A DNA stretch of 64,000 nt from Rubrivivax sp. (GTDB lineage Bacteria; Pseudomonadota; Gammaproteobacteria; Burkholderiales; Burkholderiaceae_C), in the NCBI GenBank assembly GCA_030653385.1, contig JAURZM010000079.1, positions 124,001 through 188,000 on the forward strand, written 5' to 3'. Positions 36,754 through 45,801 of the stretch are shown piece by piece (positions within the stretch are counted from its first letter, which is position 1; every line of letters starts with the position of its first letter). The notes under the pieces were generated by a model. It had not been told where the DNA came from. It ran no database searches and worked only from the letters and a program-made list of their open reading frames with translations. Made by a program: the position numbers and the translations under genes.

Positions 36754-37317
36754 ATGGAGATGATCGCTGAAGCCACCCAGGTGGCCCGCCATGAAGCCGC
36801 CCGTGCCGTTGCCACAGCCGCTGCCGGCAACGCCGCCAGCCGCACCGCACAGGGCGGTGAATTCCTGACCTTCCGCCTGGGCGGCGAGGAATACGGCATC
36901 GACATCCTGCGTGTGCAGGAGATCCGTTCCTACGAACAACCCACCCGCATCGCCAACGCCCCGGCCTTCATCAAGGGCGTGGTCAACCTGCGTGGGGTCA
37001 TCGTGCCCATCATCGACCTGCGCCTGAAGCTGGGTTGCGACACCGCCGAATACAACACCTTCACCGTGGTGGTCGTGCTCAACGTGCGCGGCCGTGTCGT
37101 GGGTGCCGTGGTGGACTCGGTGTCCGACGTGCTCGAGTTGGGCAAGGACCACATCAAGCCGGCGCCCGAACTCAATTCGTCGGTGGACGCCAACTTCATC
37201 ACCGGCATCGGCACCGCCAAGACCGGCCAGGGTGAAAACGAGACCGAACGCATGCTGATCCTGATGGACATCGAAGGCCTGATGAGCAGTGCCGACATGG
37301 GCCTCATCAACGATTGA
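36754..37317 (+). CDS. cheW: Chemotaxis coupling protein CheW
   Basis: A 187-residue CheW, which links receptors to CheA. The core runs from about residue 32: FLTFRLGGEEYGIDILRVQEI, NAPAFIKGVVNLRGVIVPIIDLR, and GAVVDSVSDVLEL. A 30-residue Ala-rich N-terminal extension is longer than in E. coli CheW. The gene has its own sigma28-type promoter and is followed by a strong terminator at 37345-37368. No cheR, cheB or cheD follows, so the methylation genes must be elsewhere. Confidence 0.95.
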   Translation: MEMIAEATQVARHEAARAVATAAAGNAASRTAQGGEFLTFRLGGEEYGIDILRVQEIRSYEQPTRIANAPAFIKGVVNLRGVIVPIIDLRLKLGCDTAEYNTFTVVVVLNVRGRVVGAVVDSVSDVLELGKDHIKPAPELNSSVDANFITGIGTAKTGQGENETERMLILMDIEGLMSSADMGLIND

Positions 37318-37344
37318 TCCCCGGCCTCTGCCCGCCAAACCAAG

Positions 37345-37368
37345 GCCCGCGTTCGCGGGCTTTTTTTT
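37345..37368 (+). terminator. Rho-independent terminator after cheW
   Basis: GCCCGC (37345-37350) pairs with GCGGGC (37355-37360) around a GTTC loop and is followed by eight T residues (37361-37368). It lies 28 bases after the cheW stop and ends the chemotaxis block before the convergent permease gene. Confidence 0.9.
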
Positions 37369-37464
37369 CGCAAGGCCAGATCGACAGGCGGCGTTTGCCG
37401 CTGAACCGGATGGTCGGCGACCCGTGCCGCTGCCAGCAGAGGTCGTCAGCCGCGGCGTGAAAAC

Positions 37465-40035
37465 CTAGACCGCACCGACCCGGCGCAGGGTCTCCAGCAC
37501 CGGCCGGCGCAGCACCTCGCGCAGGCCCCACCAGCCGGCAGCCAAGGCCAGCAAGGCGCCAGTCAGCATGCCCACCAGCGGCACCCAGGGTGAAGGGTTC
37601 CAGCTGAACTCGAAGGCATAACGCGCCAGCAACCAACCCACCGCCACGGCCGCGACGGAAGCCAGCAGTCCGGCCAGCGCACCCACGCCCAGCAGTTCGG
37701 CGCGCTGCACCTGCCCCAGCAAACGGCCGCCAGCGCCCATGGCACGCATGATGGCAAATTCACGCGAACGGGCTTCGCGGGTCGCGGTGATGGCCGAAAA
37801 CAGCACCACCAGGCCGGCCAGCAGCGTGAAGCCGAAGAGAAACTCGACGGCCCGGATCACCTGGTCCAGCACCCGCTGCACCTGGGCCATCGTGGCCGAC
37901 ACATCGACGTTGGTGATGTTCGGGAAGTCGCGGCTGAGCTGGTTGTCGAAACTGGGCGCTCCCGGCACCTCAGGCGGCGCGCGGAAGGCGCTGATGTAGC
38001 TGATGGGCAGCTCGGGCATCGCACCTTGCGGAAACAGCACGAAGAAGTTGACGCGCATCGAACCCCAGTCCACCTTGCGCAGGCTGGTGATGCGGCCTTC
38101 CTGGAACTGGCCCGCGATGTCGAAGCGCATCGTGTCGCCCAGCTTCAGGCCGAACTCCTGTGCCAGGCCTTCTTCGACCGACAGGCCGCCGGCTTCGTCG
38201 GGCACCCAACGCCCAGCGACGATCTCGTTGTGCGCCGGCGCCTGGGCACTGTGGCTCAGGTTGAATTCCCGTTCGACAAGCCGCGCCGCACGTTCGCCGG
38301 CGTAGTTCTGCGCCTGCACCGATTGGCCATTGATGGCCACCAGGCGGCCGCGGATCATCGGGAACCAGTCGTGGCTCGTGACCCCGGCATCGAGCAGCCG
38401 CTGCTTGAAGGCCTCGGCCTGGTCGGGCTGCAGGTTGATGACAAAGCGGTTGGGTGCGTCTGGCGGCGTGGCCTGGCGCCAGCTGCTGATGAGGTCGGTG
38501 CGCAACAAGACCAGCAACACCAGGGCCAGCAAGCCCACCGACAAGGCACTCACCTGCAGCACCGCAAAAGCCGGCCGCGCCGCGATCTGGCGCGTGGCCA
38601 GCACCAGCCAGCGGGGTGCGCGGCTTTCGGGCACGGCGCGCTTGAGCAGCATCACCGCCAACCACGACAGCAGCGCAAAAACCCCCACCGCGACCGCAAA
38701 GCCGCCCACCGCAATGAGGCCCAACTTGAAGTCCGACGACACCGCCAACAGCAGCGCCACGAATCCGCCGGCACCGGCCAGCAACACACCCACCGAGCCG
38801 GCCTTCAGCCCACCCACGTCGCGGCGGATGACCCGCAGCGGCGGCACACGCGACAGCTGCAGCACCGGCGGCAGACCGAAGCCCATCAGCAGCGTCAGGC
38901 CGACACCCAGGCCAAACAGCGCCGGCCAGAAACTGGGTGCCGGCAACTGCGCACCCACCAGGCCCGCCAGCAGCCACACAAACACGTTGTGCACCAGCAG
39001 GCCGATGAGTACACCCGCCGCGCTGGCCAGCAGGCCGACGAGGCCGAACTCGAGCGCGTAGGCGCCGGCAATGCGCCCTTGGCTCAGGCCCAGCACACGC
39101 AGCATGGCGCAGTCGTCCAGGTGGCGCTGGGCGAAGTCGCGCGCGGCAATGCCCACCGCCACGGCCGACAGCAAGGCCGCCAGCAGCGCCACCAGGTTCA
39201 GGAACTTCTCGCCACGGTCCAGCGCCTGGCGCATCTCGGGTTGGCCGCTTTCCAGCGAAGCCACGCGCACACCGCGCAGGGGCACGGCCTTGATCTGCGC
39301 TTCGGTCCAGTTGACGAAGTTGCGCACCGCCTGCTCGCCGCGGCCGGCCGACCAGCTGTCGGGCGCGGCCACGGCCAGCGCATGGTTCACGCGGCTGGCC
39401 GGCTGGATGAGCCCGGTGGCCGCCAGGTCGGCTTGCGACAACATCACACGCGGCGAAAAGGCGGCAAAGCCGCCGCCGCGGTCGGGCTCGACGACGATGA
39501 TGCGCGCGATGGTCAGCGTGGTGTCGCCCAGCAGCAGCGGGTCGCCGACCTGCAGCTGCAGCGCGTCCAGCAGGCCCGGGTCGACCCACACCGTGCCGGG
39601 CGCGGGGGCCGCGGCCACGTTCTGCACCGGCGCGCCCGGCGCGTCGCGCAGCTGCAGCCGGCCACGCAGCGGGTAGCTGTCGCTCACCGCCTTCACCGAC
39701 ACCAGACGCGAGGCACCGCCCTTGTTGTCGGGCGCACGGCCCATGCTGGGAAAGTCGGCGTGGCTGGACACCCGCAGGCCCAACTCCCGCGCCTTGGCCG
39801 CCAGTTCAGCGGGCGCCGGCCGGTCGCTGGTGACAACGGCATCGCCGCCCATCAGCTGGCGTGCGTCGCGTTGCAGGCCGGTGTTCAGGCGGTCGGCAAA
39901 AAAGCCCACCGCCGTCAGCGCGGCCACGGCCAGCATCACGGCCACGGCCAGCAGGCGCAGTTCACCGGCACGGAAGTCGCGTCGGGTCTGGCGCCAGGCC
40001 AGGCTGAAAATGGAAGGCGGGCGGGACTCGTTCAT
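37465..40035 (-). CDS. FtsX-family ABC transporter permease, YbbP type
   Basis: A large membrane protein of about 856 residues with the YbbP layout: an N-terminal helix (about 28-48), a long periplasmic region (about 55-250), a group of FtsX-type helices (around LLAALLSAVAVGIAARDFAQ and LGLSQGRIAGAYALEFGLVG), a second periplasmic region, and a final FtsX domain (ITATREARSREFAIMRAMGAG) near the C-terminus. Such permeases work with a LolD-like ATPase (YbbA) and are linked to envelope lipid or lipoprotein handling. No ATPase gene adjoins it here. Start at ATG 40035; ATG 40047 is an in-frame alternative. Confidence 0.86.
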   Translation of the reverse strand: MNESRPPSIFSLAWRQTRRDFRAGELRLLAVAVMLAVAALTAVGFFADRLNTGLQRDARQLMGGDAVVTSDRPAPAELAAKARELGLRVSSHADFPSMGRAPDNKGGASRLVSVKAVSDSYPLRGRLQLRDAPGAPVQNVAAAPAPGTVWVDPGLLDALQLQVGDPLLLGDTTLTIARIIVVEPDRGGGFAAFSPRVMLSQADLAATGLIQPASRVNHALAVAAPDSWSAGRGEQAVRNFVNWTEAQIKAVPLRGVRVASLESGQPEMRQALDRGEKFLNLVALLAALLSAVAVGIAARDFAQRHLDDCAMLRVLGLSQGRIAGAYALEFGLVGLLASAAGVLIGLLVHNVFVWLLAGLVGAQLPAPSFWPALFGLGVGLTLLMGFGLPPVLQLSRVPPLRVIRRDVGGLKAGSVGVLLAGAGGFVALLLAVSSDFKLGLIAVGGFAVAVGVFALLSWLAVMLLKRAVPESRAPRWLVLATRQIAARPAFAVLQVSALSVGLLALVLLVLLRTDLISSWRQATPPDAPNRFVINLQPDQAEAFKQRLLDAGVTSHDWFPMIRGRLVAINGQSVQAQNYAGERAARLVEREFNLSHSAQAPAHNEIVAGRWVPDEAGGLSVEEGLAQEFGLKLGDTMRFDIAGQFQEGRITSLRKVDWGSMRVNFFVLFPQGAMPELPISYISAFRAPPEVPGAPSFDNQLSRDFPNITNVDVSATMAQVQRVLDQVIRAVEFLFGFTLLAGLVVLFSAITATREARSREFAIMRAMGAGGRLLGQVQRAELLGVGALAGLLASVAAVAVGWLLARYAFEFSWNPSPWVPLVGMLTGALLALAAGWWGLREVLRRPVLETLRRVGAV

Positions 40036-40139
40036 GACCCGCACCATAGCCCAAGCCTTGCCAAAACAGCGCCGGCGATTGAATTGACCGTGCGCCGGGA
40101 TTGAATGGCGGGGCCACCTGCCGGTGCTCCAATGTCGGC

Positions 40140-40982
40140 ATGGACACCATTGCACCGCTGTTTGTCTCGCACGGCTCGCCGATGACGGCGCTGGAACCGC
40201 GCGAGGCCGGCGCTTTCATGCAGCGGCTGGGCGACACGCTGCGCCAGCGACAGGGCGTGCCGAGGGCGATCCTGGCGGTCTCGGCGCACAGCCTGAGGCG
40301 CGAACCGGTGCTGATGACCGCGCCCCGCCACGAAGCGGTCTACGACTTCGGTGGCTTTGACCCCAAGCTCTACACGCTGCGCTACGACGCGCCCGGTGCG
40401 CCGGGTCTGGCCGACCGTGTGGGCGAACTGCTGGCCACAGCCGGCCTGCCGCTGCACCACGCGGCCGACGGGGGACTGGATCACGGCATCTGGACACCCC
40501 TGCGTTTCATGTTCCCCGACGCCGACGTGCCGGTGCTGCCGCTGGCCTGGCCACCCCAATGGACACCGGCTCAGCTGTTTGCGCTGGGCCGCGCGCTGGC
40601 ACCGCTGGCCGACGAAGGGGTGATGATCCTGGGCAGTGGCAGCATCACGCACAACCTGCGCCGTGTGTTTGCCGGTGGTGGCCTGCATCCGCCCGACCGC
40701 GACGCAACGCCGGAAAGCACGGCGTTCCGCGACTGGTTTGCGCAGCGCGGTGCGGCCGCCGACTGGGCACCGCTGCTGGACTACCGCAACCAGGCCCCTC
40801 ACGCGGCCCTGATGCACCCCACTGACGAACACCTGCTGCCCTTTTTTGTGGCCGCCGGTGCCGGTGGCGAACTGCCGGCGCTGCGCATCCACGACAGCCT
40901 GGTGTTTGGCGAGCTCGGCATGGACGCCTACGCCTTTGGCCCGGCAGCGCCAGCGCTGCGGGCGGCGCTGCATTCAGATTGA
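40140..40982 (+). CDS. Class III extradiol ring-cleavage dioxygenase, DODA/YgiD type
   Basis: A 280-residue nonheme iron dioxygenase of the LigB/DODA family. Metal-site landmarks are PLFVSHGSPMTALEP at the N-terminus, ILAVSAHSLRREPVLMTAP, the GLDHGIWTPLRFMFPDADVP motif, and a C-terminal HPTDEHLLPFFVA with further histidines. Relatives open catechol rings such as L-DOPA, though bacterial YgiD substrates are poorly known. The ATG at 40140 is used; an open frame extends a few codons upstream. It is divergent from the FtsX-type permease and convergent with adenine deaminase, with a hairpin between. Confidence 0.88.
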   Translation: MDTIAPLFVSHGSPMTALEPREAGAFMQRLGDTLRQRQGVPRAILAVSAHSLRREPVLMTAPRHEAVYDFGGFDPKLYTLRYDAPGAPGLADRVGELLATAGLPLHHAADGGLDHGIWTPLRFMFPDADVPVLPLAWPPQWTPAQLFALGRALAPLADEGVMILGSGSITHNLRRVFAGGGLHPPDRDATPESTAFRDWFAQRGAAADWAPLLDYRNQAPHAALMHPTDEHLLPFFVAAGAGGELPALRIHDSLVFGELGMDAYAFGPAAPALRAALHSD

Positions 40983-41007
40983 CTCCCTCTCCCTGTGGGA
41001 GAGGGAG
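40983..41007. terminator. Palindromic hairpin between convergent genes (CCCTCTCCC type)
   Basis: A perfect 11-base stem, CTCCCTCTCCC (40983-40993) with GGGAGAGGGAG (40997-41007), around a TGT loop, lies between the convergent dioxygenase and deaminase genes. There is no T run, so it is not a standard intrinsic terminator, but position and a near-copy at 49652-49672 suggest a bidirectional end element. Confidence 0.6.
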
Positions 41008-41020
41008 CAAGACATAACAC

Positions 41021-42082
41021 TCACGCCGCCAGGCGCGCGAAGGTGTCGTCCAGCGCCGCCAGCCAGCGGGTTTTGTCCTGCGCCGGTGCAAAGCTGGCCT
41101 GCAGGCTGTTGCGCGCCAGCGTGTAGGCCGCTGGTGCGCCCAGTTGGGGCAGCGCGTCGAAAGTCTGCACAAAGTTTTCCAGCAGGTAACCGCCAAAGTA
41201 GGCGGGGTCATCGCTGTTCAGCGTCACGCACAAACCGGCATCCAGCAGCGCCGGCAGATTGTGCTGGGCCAGCGCCGGAAAGACACAGAGCTTGACGTTG
41301 GACAGCGGGCACACCGTCAAGGGCATGTTGTCGGCGGCCAGGCGCTGCACCAGCGACGTGTCTTCGAGACAGCGCACACCGTGGTCGATGCGTTGCACTT
41401 TCAGCACGTCCAGCGCGCTCCAGATGTAAGCAGGTGGCCCTTCTTCGCCCGCATGTGCAACCAGGTGCAGCCCGTGTTCTGCAGCGCGCGCAAACACACG
41501 GGCAAACTTTTCGGGTGGGTGGCCCTTTTCGCTGCTGTCCAGACCGACGCCGATGATGTGCTCGCGGTAGGGCAGCGCCTGCTCGAGCGTGACAAATGCC
41601 GCATCCTCGCTGAGGTGGCGCAGGAAACACAGGATCAGCGCCGCGCTGATGCCCAGTTCACTGTGCGCCTGGCGGCAGGCGCGTGCCAGCCCCTGCACCA
41701 CGGCGGCCATGGGCACCCCGCGGTCGGTGTGGGTCTGCGGGTCGAAAAACAGCTCGGCACGCACCACGCCGTCGGCCTGCGCGCGCACGAAGTAGGCCCA
41801 GGCCATGTCGAAGAAGTCCTGCTCGTGCAGCAGCACGCTGGCCCCGGCGTAGTAGATGTCCAGAAAACTCTGCAGGTTGGTGAAGGCATAGGCCTCGCGC
41901 AGCGCCTGCACGCTGGGGTAGGCCAGGGCCACGCCGTTGCGCCGGGCCAGCGCAAAGATCAGCTCGGGTTCGAGCGAGCCTTCGATGTGGATGTGCAGTT
42001 CGGCCTTGGGCATGGCACGCAGCAAGGCGTGCAGTTTTTCACGGCTCAAGATTGGCAGGGCAGCAGGGACTGAGGGGTTCAT
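41021..42082 (-). CDS. Adenine deaminase of the adenosine deaminase family
   Basis: A 353-residue zinc-dependent amidohydrolase. Metal and catalytic landmarks are PKAELHIHIEGSLEPEL (H30, H32), a FFDPQTHTDRGVP segment, LHLVAHAGEEGPPAYI with the catalytic Glu, IDHGVRCLED, and VTLNSDDPAYFGGY with the paired Asp. The SSEKGHPPEKFARVF stretch and the EGSLEPEL form are those of bacterial proteins shown to deaminate adenine rather than adenosine, giving hypoxanthine. The substrate call follows that family knowledge. Start at ATG 42082; longer frames lack family similarity. Confidence 0.87.
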   Translation of the reverse strand: MNPSVPAALPILSREKLHALLRAMPKAELHIHIEGSLEPELIFALARRNGVALAYPSVQALREAYAFTNLQSFLDIYYAGASVLLHEQDFFDMAWAYFVRAQADGVVRAELFFDPQTHTDRGVPMAAVVQGLARACRQAHSELGISAALILCFLRHLSEDAAFVTLEQALPYREHIIGVGLDSSEKGHPPEKFARVFARAAEHGLHLVAHAGEEGPPAYIWSALDVLKVQRIDHGVRCLEDTSLVQRLAADNMPLTVCPLSNVKLCVFPALAQHNLPALLDAGLCVTLNSDDPAYFGGYLLENFVQTFDALPQLGAPAAYTLARNSLQASFAPAQDKTRWLAALDDTFARLAA

Positions 42083-42460
42083 GGGTCGAGCCTGGTGGGT
42101 GTGGCGGGCATCGGCTGGGAGTGCCGTGTGCGATCTGCACTGTAGCTGCCAGCTTCGCAAACACCGGGCTCAAGCCGCTTCGCGATGCAGCCGAAAGCTG
42201 GGCAGGCGACGGGTTCCCGTGCGCAGTCGCAGGCGCCACCCGAGCCGGCGCGTTGCGGCCTGTCCGGGCCCGGCAGACATGAACTGTTACCGGCTTCTGT
42301 CTCAAGTGCCGCCAGCATAGGCCGAAGACCCAGAGGATGAGGGAAGACAGGCTGCCCGAAAGGCACCAAAGTTTCTTTCCGGTTTTGCCTTGAAGTCCGG
42401 CCAGGCCGAACCCCGCGCGGGGGCGGCCGCCTGCCCACAGATCCACAGAGGTTGCCTGCG
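42083..42460. other. Intergenic region before the minor pilin operon
   Basis: 378 bases between the divergent adenine deaminase gene and the PilE-like gene. I find no coding frame with biased codon use, no convincing sigma70, sigma54 or sigma28 promoter, and no terminator. A CCCCGCGCGGGGG palindrome lies at about 42412-42424. Promoters for both flanking genes must be here but could not be placed. Confidence 0.5.
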
Positions 42461-42931
42461 ATGTCGAACACCACCCACCGGACCCGCCGCCTGCGCGCCA
42501 CGGGTGGCTTCACGCTCATCGAAGTGATGATCACCGTGGCCATCGTCGCCATCCTGGCCGCGGTGGCGCTGCCGAGTTACCGCGACTACATCACCCGGGG
42601 GCACCTGGCTGACGCGTCCAACGGCCTGGCCACGATTCGCGCGCAGATGGAACGCCACTTCCAGGACAACCGCAGCTACGCCACCGTGGGTACCTTCGTG
42701 ACACCCTGCGCCAGCACCGACGCAGCCCCGCGCACCTTCAATCTGTTTGTCGTCAGCTGCTCGGGCACGCCCACGGCCACCGCATTCACACTGCAGGCCG
42801 TGGGCAGCGGCGCCGCCGCCGGCTTCACCTTCACCGTCAACCAGACCGACGTGCGCGCCACCACCGCGGCCGCCACCGGCTGGCCCACCTGCGCCAGCAA
42901 GTGGATGATGCGCAAGGGTGCAACATGCTGA
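42461..42931 (+). CDS. pilE: PilE-like type IV pilin (class IVa prepilin)
   Basis: A 156-residue prepilin with a 17-residue basic leader ending at Gly, then the cleavage site and hydrophobic helix GGFTLIEVMITVAIVAILAA containing the conserved Glu at mature position 5. The C-terminal half has cysteines near PTCASKWMMRKGATC and VSCSG, probably forming a disulfide loop. It is the first gene of the minor pilin operon, where P. aeruginosa has pilE last; it may therefore be a minor pilin. GAGG lies 8 bases before the ATG. The 3' end overlaps the next gene by 7 bases. Confidence 0.88.
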   Translation: MSNTTHRTRRLRATGGFTLIEVMITVAIVAILAAVALPSYRDYITRGHLADASNGLATIRAQMERHFQDNRSYATVGTFVTPCASTDAAPRTFNLFVVSCSGTPTATAFTLQAVGSGAAAGFTFTVNQTDVRATTAAATGWPTCASKWMMRKGATC

Positions 42932-43551
42932 AACCCGCCGGGCGCCGCCAGCCCGGCACGGGCCAGCGCGGCTTCACGCTGATCGAGCTGATGGTCACCA
43001 TCACCTTGCTGGCCCTGCTGCTGGGTCTGGCCGCGCCGGCCTTCACGGTATGGACACGCAATGCCAAGGTGCGCACGGTCAGCGACACGCTGCAGAACGG
43101 CGCCCGCCTGGCGCAGACCGAGGCCGTGCGCCGCAACCGCCAGGTGGTCTTTTTCCTGAGCAACGACAGCACCTGCGACGCCACCACCGCTCCAGCGGCC
43201 AATGGTCCCTTCTGGGCCATCCGCAGCGTGGCGCTGACCGCCGGTGACGCCGCCGTCACGGTGCAATGTGGCACTGTTGCCGACCGCGCAGAAGGTGTCG
43301 GCATCACCGGGCCCACCGCGATCTGCTTCAACTCTGCCGGCCGTCAGGTGGCCAACGCCAGCCCAGGCGCCGGCACGGCCACCTGCACGCTGGACGCCAC
43401 CGGCCTGAGCTCCTATGACGTCGCGATGACCGGCACCGCCCGCGATGGCGACCGCCCCTTGCGCGTGCTGGTCACGCTGGGCGGCCAGGTGCGCCAGTGC
43501 GACCCCGCACGCACGCTGTCCGCCAGCGCTCCCGACGGATGCCCAACATGA
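42925..43551 (+). CDS. fimU: FimT/FimU-type minor pseudopilin (GspH domain)
   Basis: A 208-residue prepilin with leader ending QRG and cleavage before FTLIELMVTITLLALLLGLA. The C-terminal region resembles GspH/FimT. Minor pilins of this kind prime type IV pilus assembly with PilV, PilW, PilX and PilY1. The ATG at 42925 overlaps the PilE-like stop by 7 bases. Cysteines in STCDATT, VQCGTV and AICFNS suggest disulfides. FimT is an equally good name, as only one such gene is here. Confidence 0.85.
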   Translation: MLKPAGRRQPGTGQRGFTLIELMVTITLLALLLGLAAPAFTVWTRNAKVRTVSDTLQNGARLAQTEAVRRNRQVVFFLSNDSTCDATTAPAANGPFWAIRSVALTAGDAAVTVQCGTVADRAEGVGITGPTAICFNSAGRQVANASPGAGTATCTLDATGLSSYDVAMTGTARDGDRPLRVLVTLGGQVRQCDPARTLSASAPDGCPT

Positions 43552-43964
43552 ACACATTCACCCCCCGGCCGCAGCGCGGCTTGCGCCAGCGCCTGAACCG
43601 CGGTGTCTCGCTGATCGAGGTGCTGGTGGTCATCGTGCTGTTTTCCTTCGGCCTCATCGGCATGGTCGGCCTGCAGGCACGTGCGGTGCAGTTTTCGGTG
43701 AGTGCCGAAGACAGCAGCCGTGCCGCCCTGCTGGCCAACGAAATCGTCTCTGCGATGTGGGGGGCCAACAGCATCAACCTGAGCGCAGCCGAGCTGACCG
43801 CCTGGGACACCCGTGTCGGCGACGCTGCCAACCGCGGCCTGCCCAACGGCACCGGCGCGGTGGTGGTGGCCGGCAACGTGGCCACCGTCACCATCACCTG
43901 GCGCGCGCCGCACGAACCCGCCACCACGGTGCACCGTTACGTCACGCAGGTGCAGATTCCATGA
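43548..43964 (+). CDS. pilV: Type IV pilus minor pilin PilV
   Basis: A 138-residue minor pilin with leader ending NRG and helix VSLIEVLVVIVLFSFGLIGM, the PilV-type N-terminus with Val at mature position 1. Downstream GLQARAVQFSVSAEDSSRAALLANEIVSAMW matches the PilV family. The ATG at 43548 overlaps the previous stop (ATGA); an ATG at 43539 is in the same frame. Its own stop overlaps the pilW start. Confidence 0.88.
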   Translation: MNTFTPRPQRGLRQRLNRGVSLIEVLVVIVLFSFGLIGMVGLQARAVQFSVSAEDSSRAALLANEIVSAMWGANSINLSAAELTAWDTRVGDAANRGLPNGTGAVVVAGNVATVTITWRAPHEPATTVHRYVTQVQIP

Positions 43965-45130
43965 AGACGCGCAAGCCTCTGCCCGCGCGCCGCCACACAG
44001 GCGGCTTCACGCTGATCGAACTGCTGGTGGCGGTGGCCATCGGCATGGCCCTGGTGCTGGCCATCACGCTGATGATGGTGCGCTACGAAGGTGGCCGCCG
44101 CACGCTGACTTCGCTGAACGACTCGTCCATCGGCGGCGCCTACGTCTCCTATTCGCTGGACCGCCTGGTGCGCAGCGCGGGCTCGGGTTACGCCCAAGCC
44201 TGGCGCAACGCCTACGGCTGCCAGCTGGTGGCTGCACGCGGGGGCACCACCACGCTGCCACGTCCCGGGGCCTTCCCGGCGCCCTTTGCCAGCGTGCCCC
44301 AGGCCGTGCGCCTGGCGCCCGTTATCGTGCACGCGGGCGCCGGCACCGACGGCTCGGACATCCTGGCCATCCACACCGGTTCGTCGGGTCTGGGCGAGTC
44401 GCCGCTGCGCCTGATGACCGCTTCGGCCACGGGCACCGGCGTGCGGGTGCCTTCGACACTGGGCATTCGCGGCGGTGACCTGGTGATGGTGTACCAGGAC
44501 GCCAGCAGCTGCATGCTGCAGCAGGTGACTGCGGGCTTTGCGGGCGGCGCCGACCAGGCCTTGAACTTCGGCGGCACCTACGCTGCCTCTGACATCGGTG
44601 GTGTCCGCCTGGAAGACATGGGTCGCACCGACAACGCCTGGGTTTCGGTGCTTGGCAACACCACCGGCAACCGGCCGCTGTTCCAGCTGCTGGGCGTGGG
44701 GCCCAATGCGACGCTGATGTCGCTGGACGTGTTGCAGATCGGTGGCGGCGACGACCTGGTGGCGATTGCCGACGGCGTGGCCGACCTGCGTGCGCTGTAC
44801 GGTGTCGACACCAACGACGACGGCCGTGTCGACAGCTGGCAGAACCCGGGCACCGCTGGGTCGCCTTGGCGCGCAGCCGTGCTGCTGGACGGGTCGGCCG
44901 CCTCGCGCACCAACCTGAGCCGCATCGTGGCGCTGCGGGTCGGCGTGATCATCCGCACCAGCCTGCCGGAACGCGAAGACGTGGCACCCAACACCATCAC
45001 CTTGTTCGGCGACCTGGGCGCCGGTCTGACCACGACACGCACCTTGACTGCCGCAGAAAAGCGTCTGCGCTGGCGCAGCCTGGACTTCACCATCCCCTTG
45101 CGCAACGTGCTGCTGGCACCACGCCCATGA
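43961..45130 (+). CDS. pilW: Type IV pilus minor pilin PilW
   Basis: A 389-residue minor pilin. After the leader (ending TGG) comes FTLIELLVAVAIGMALVLAI and the family segment RRTLTSLNDSSIGGAYVSYSLDRLVRSAGSGY. Near residue 290 YGVDTNDDGRVDSW has the spacing of an EF-hand-like calcium loop, a feature of many PilW proteins. The ATG at 43961 overlaps the pilV stop by 4 bases and the gene overlaps pilX the same way. PilW probably forms part of the priming complex with PilX and PilY1. Confidence 0.9.
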   Translation: MKTRKPLPARRHTGGFTLIELLVAVAIGMALVLAITLMMVRYEGGRRTLTSLNDSSIGGAYVSYSLDRLVRSAGSGYAQAWRNAYGCQLVAARGGTTTLPRPGAFPAPFASVPQAVRLAPVIVHAGAGTDGSDILAIHTGSSGLGESPLRLMTASATGTGVRVPSTLGIRGGDLVMVYQDASSCMLQQVTAGFAGGADQALNFGGTYAASDIGGVRLEDMGRTDNAWVSVLGNTTGNRPLFQLLGVGPNATLMSLDVLQIGGGDDLVAIADGVADLRALYGVDTNDDGRVDSWQNPGTAGSPWRAAVLLDGSAASRTNLSRIVALRVGVIIRTSLPEREDVAPNTITLFGDLGAGLTTTRTLTAAEKRLRWRSLDFTIPLRNVLLAPRP

Positions 45131-45801
45131 AGAGCCTTCACCTCTCCTCGAGCCGGCACTTCGCCAGGCCCGCGCTGCCCGCCGCTGCTGTTGCCGGCCG
45201 GCGCCAGCAGCGGGGCGTGATCATGCTGTTCGGCCTGATTGCGCTGGCCATCATGTTGATCGGCGCGGCGGCCATGGTGCGTTCGATGAACACCTCGCTC
45301 ATCAACGCCGGCAACCTGGGCTTCAAGCGCGACCTCACCAACCAGGCCGAACGTGCGGTGGCCACCGTGCTGACCGAACTGCAGACTGGCGCACTCGCCG
45401 GCGAGGTGGCACGCCAGACCAGCACCACGGCGCAGAACTACAGCTCGACGATCCTGCCCAGCAACGCCCAGGGCCTGCCAGACGCCTTGCTGGCCGACGA
45501 CGCCGGTTTTGCCACCTTCGGCCTGGTGGCCAACGACATCACGCTGGCCGACCAGGCCATCACCCTGCGCTACGTGGTCGACCGCATGTGTGTCAACACC
45601 GGCATCGCCGCCGCCGCCCATTGCACGATGGCCGACGACCCCAACCCGGCCGGTGGCAGCGGCTCGGAAACCATCCGTGCCGAAGATTCCAGCGCCGGCG
45701 GCGCCGGTGCCCTCGGCCAACGTGTGGTGTACCGCGTGAGCATCCGCGTCGCGGGGCCACGCAACACCCAGGCCTACTTCCAGACCACCCTGACGCTATG
45801 A
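45127..45801 (+). CDS. pilX: Type IV pilus minor pilin PilX
   Basis: A 224-residue PilX-type protein. The usual GFTLIE is replaced by QQRGVIMLFGLIALAIMLIG, as is normal for PilX, followed by NTSLINAGNLGFKRDLTNQAERAV, which fits the family. The conserved Glu at mature position 5 is absent. The ATG at 45127 overlaps the pilW stop and the gene's own stop overlaps pilY1 (ATGA). Confidence 0.85.
   Translation: MKSLHLSSSRHFARPALPAAAVAGRRQQRGVIMLFGLIALAIMLIGAAAMVRSMNTSLINAGNLGFKRDLTNQAERAVATVLTELQTGALAGEVARQTSTTAQNYSSTILPSNAQGLPDALLADDAGFATFGLVANDITLADQAITLRYVVDRMCVNTGIAAAAHCTMADDPNPAGGSGSETIRAEDSSAGGAGALGQRVVYRVSIRVAGPRNTQAYFQTTLTL

Noticed and set aside
42083..42460. A sigma54 promoter for the pilin operon
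   Set aside because: No GG-N10-GC pair with the expected flanks was found in the 378-base gap.
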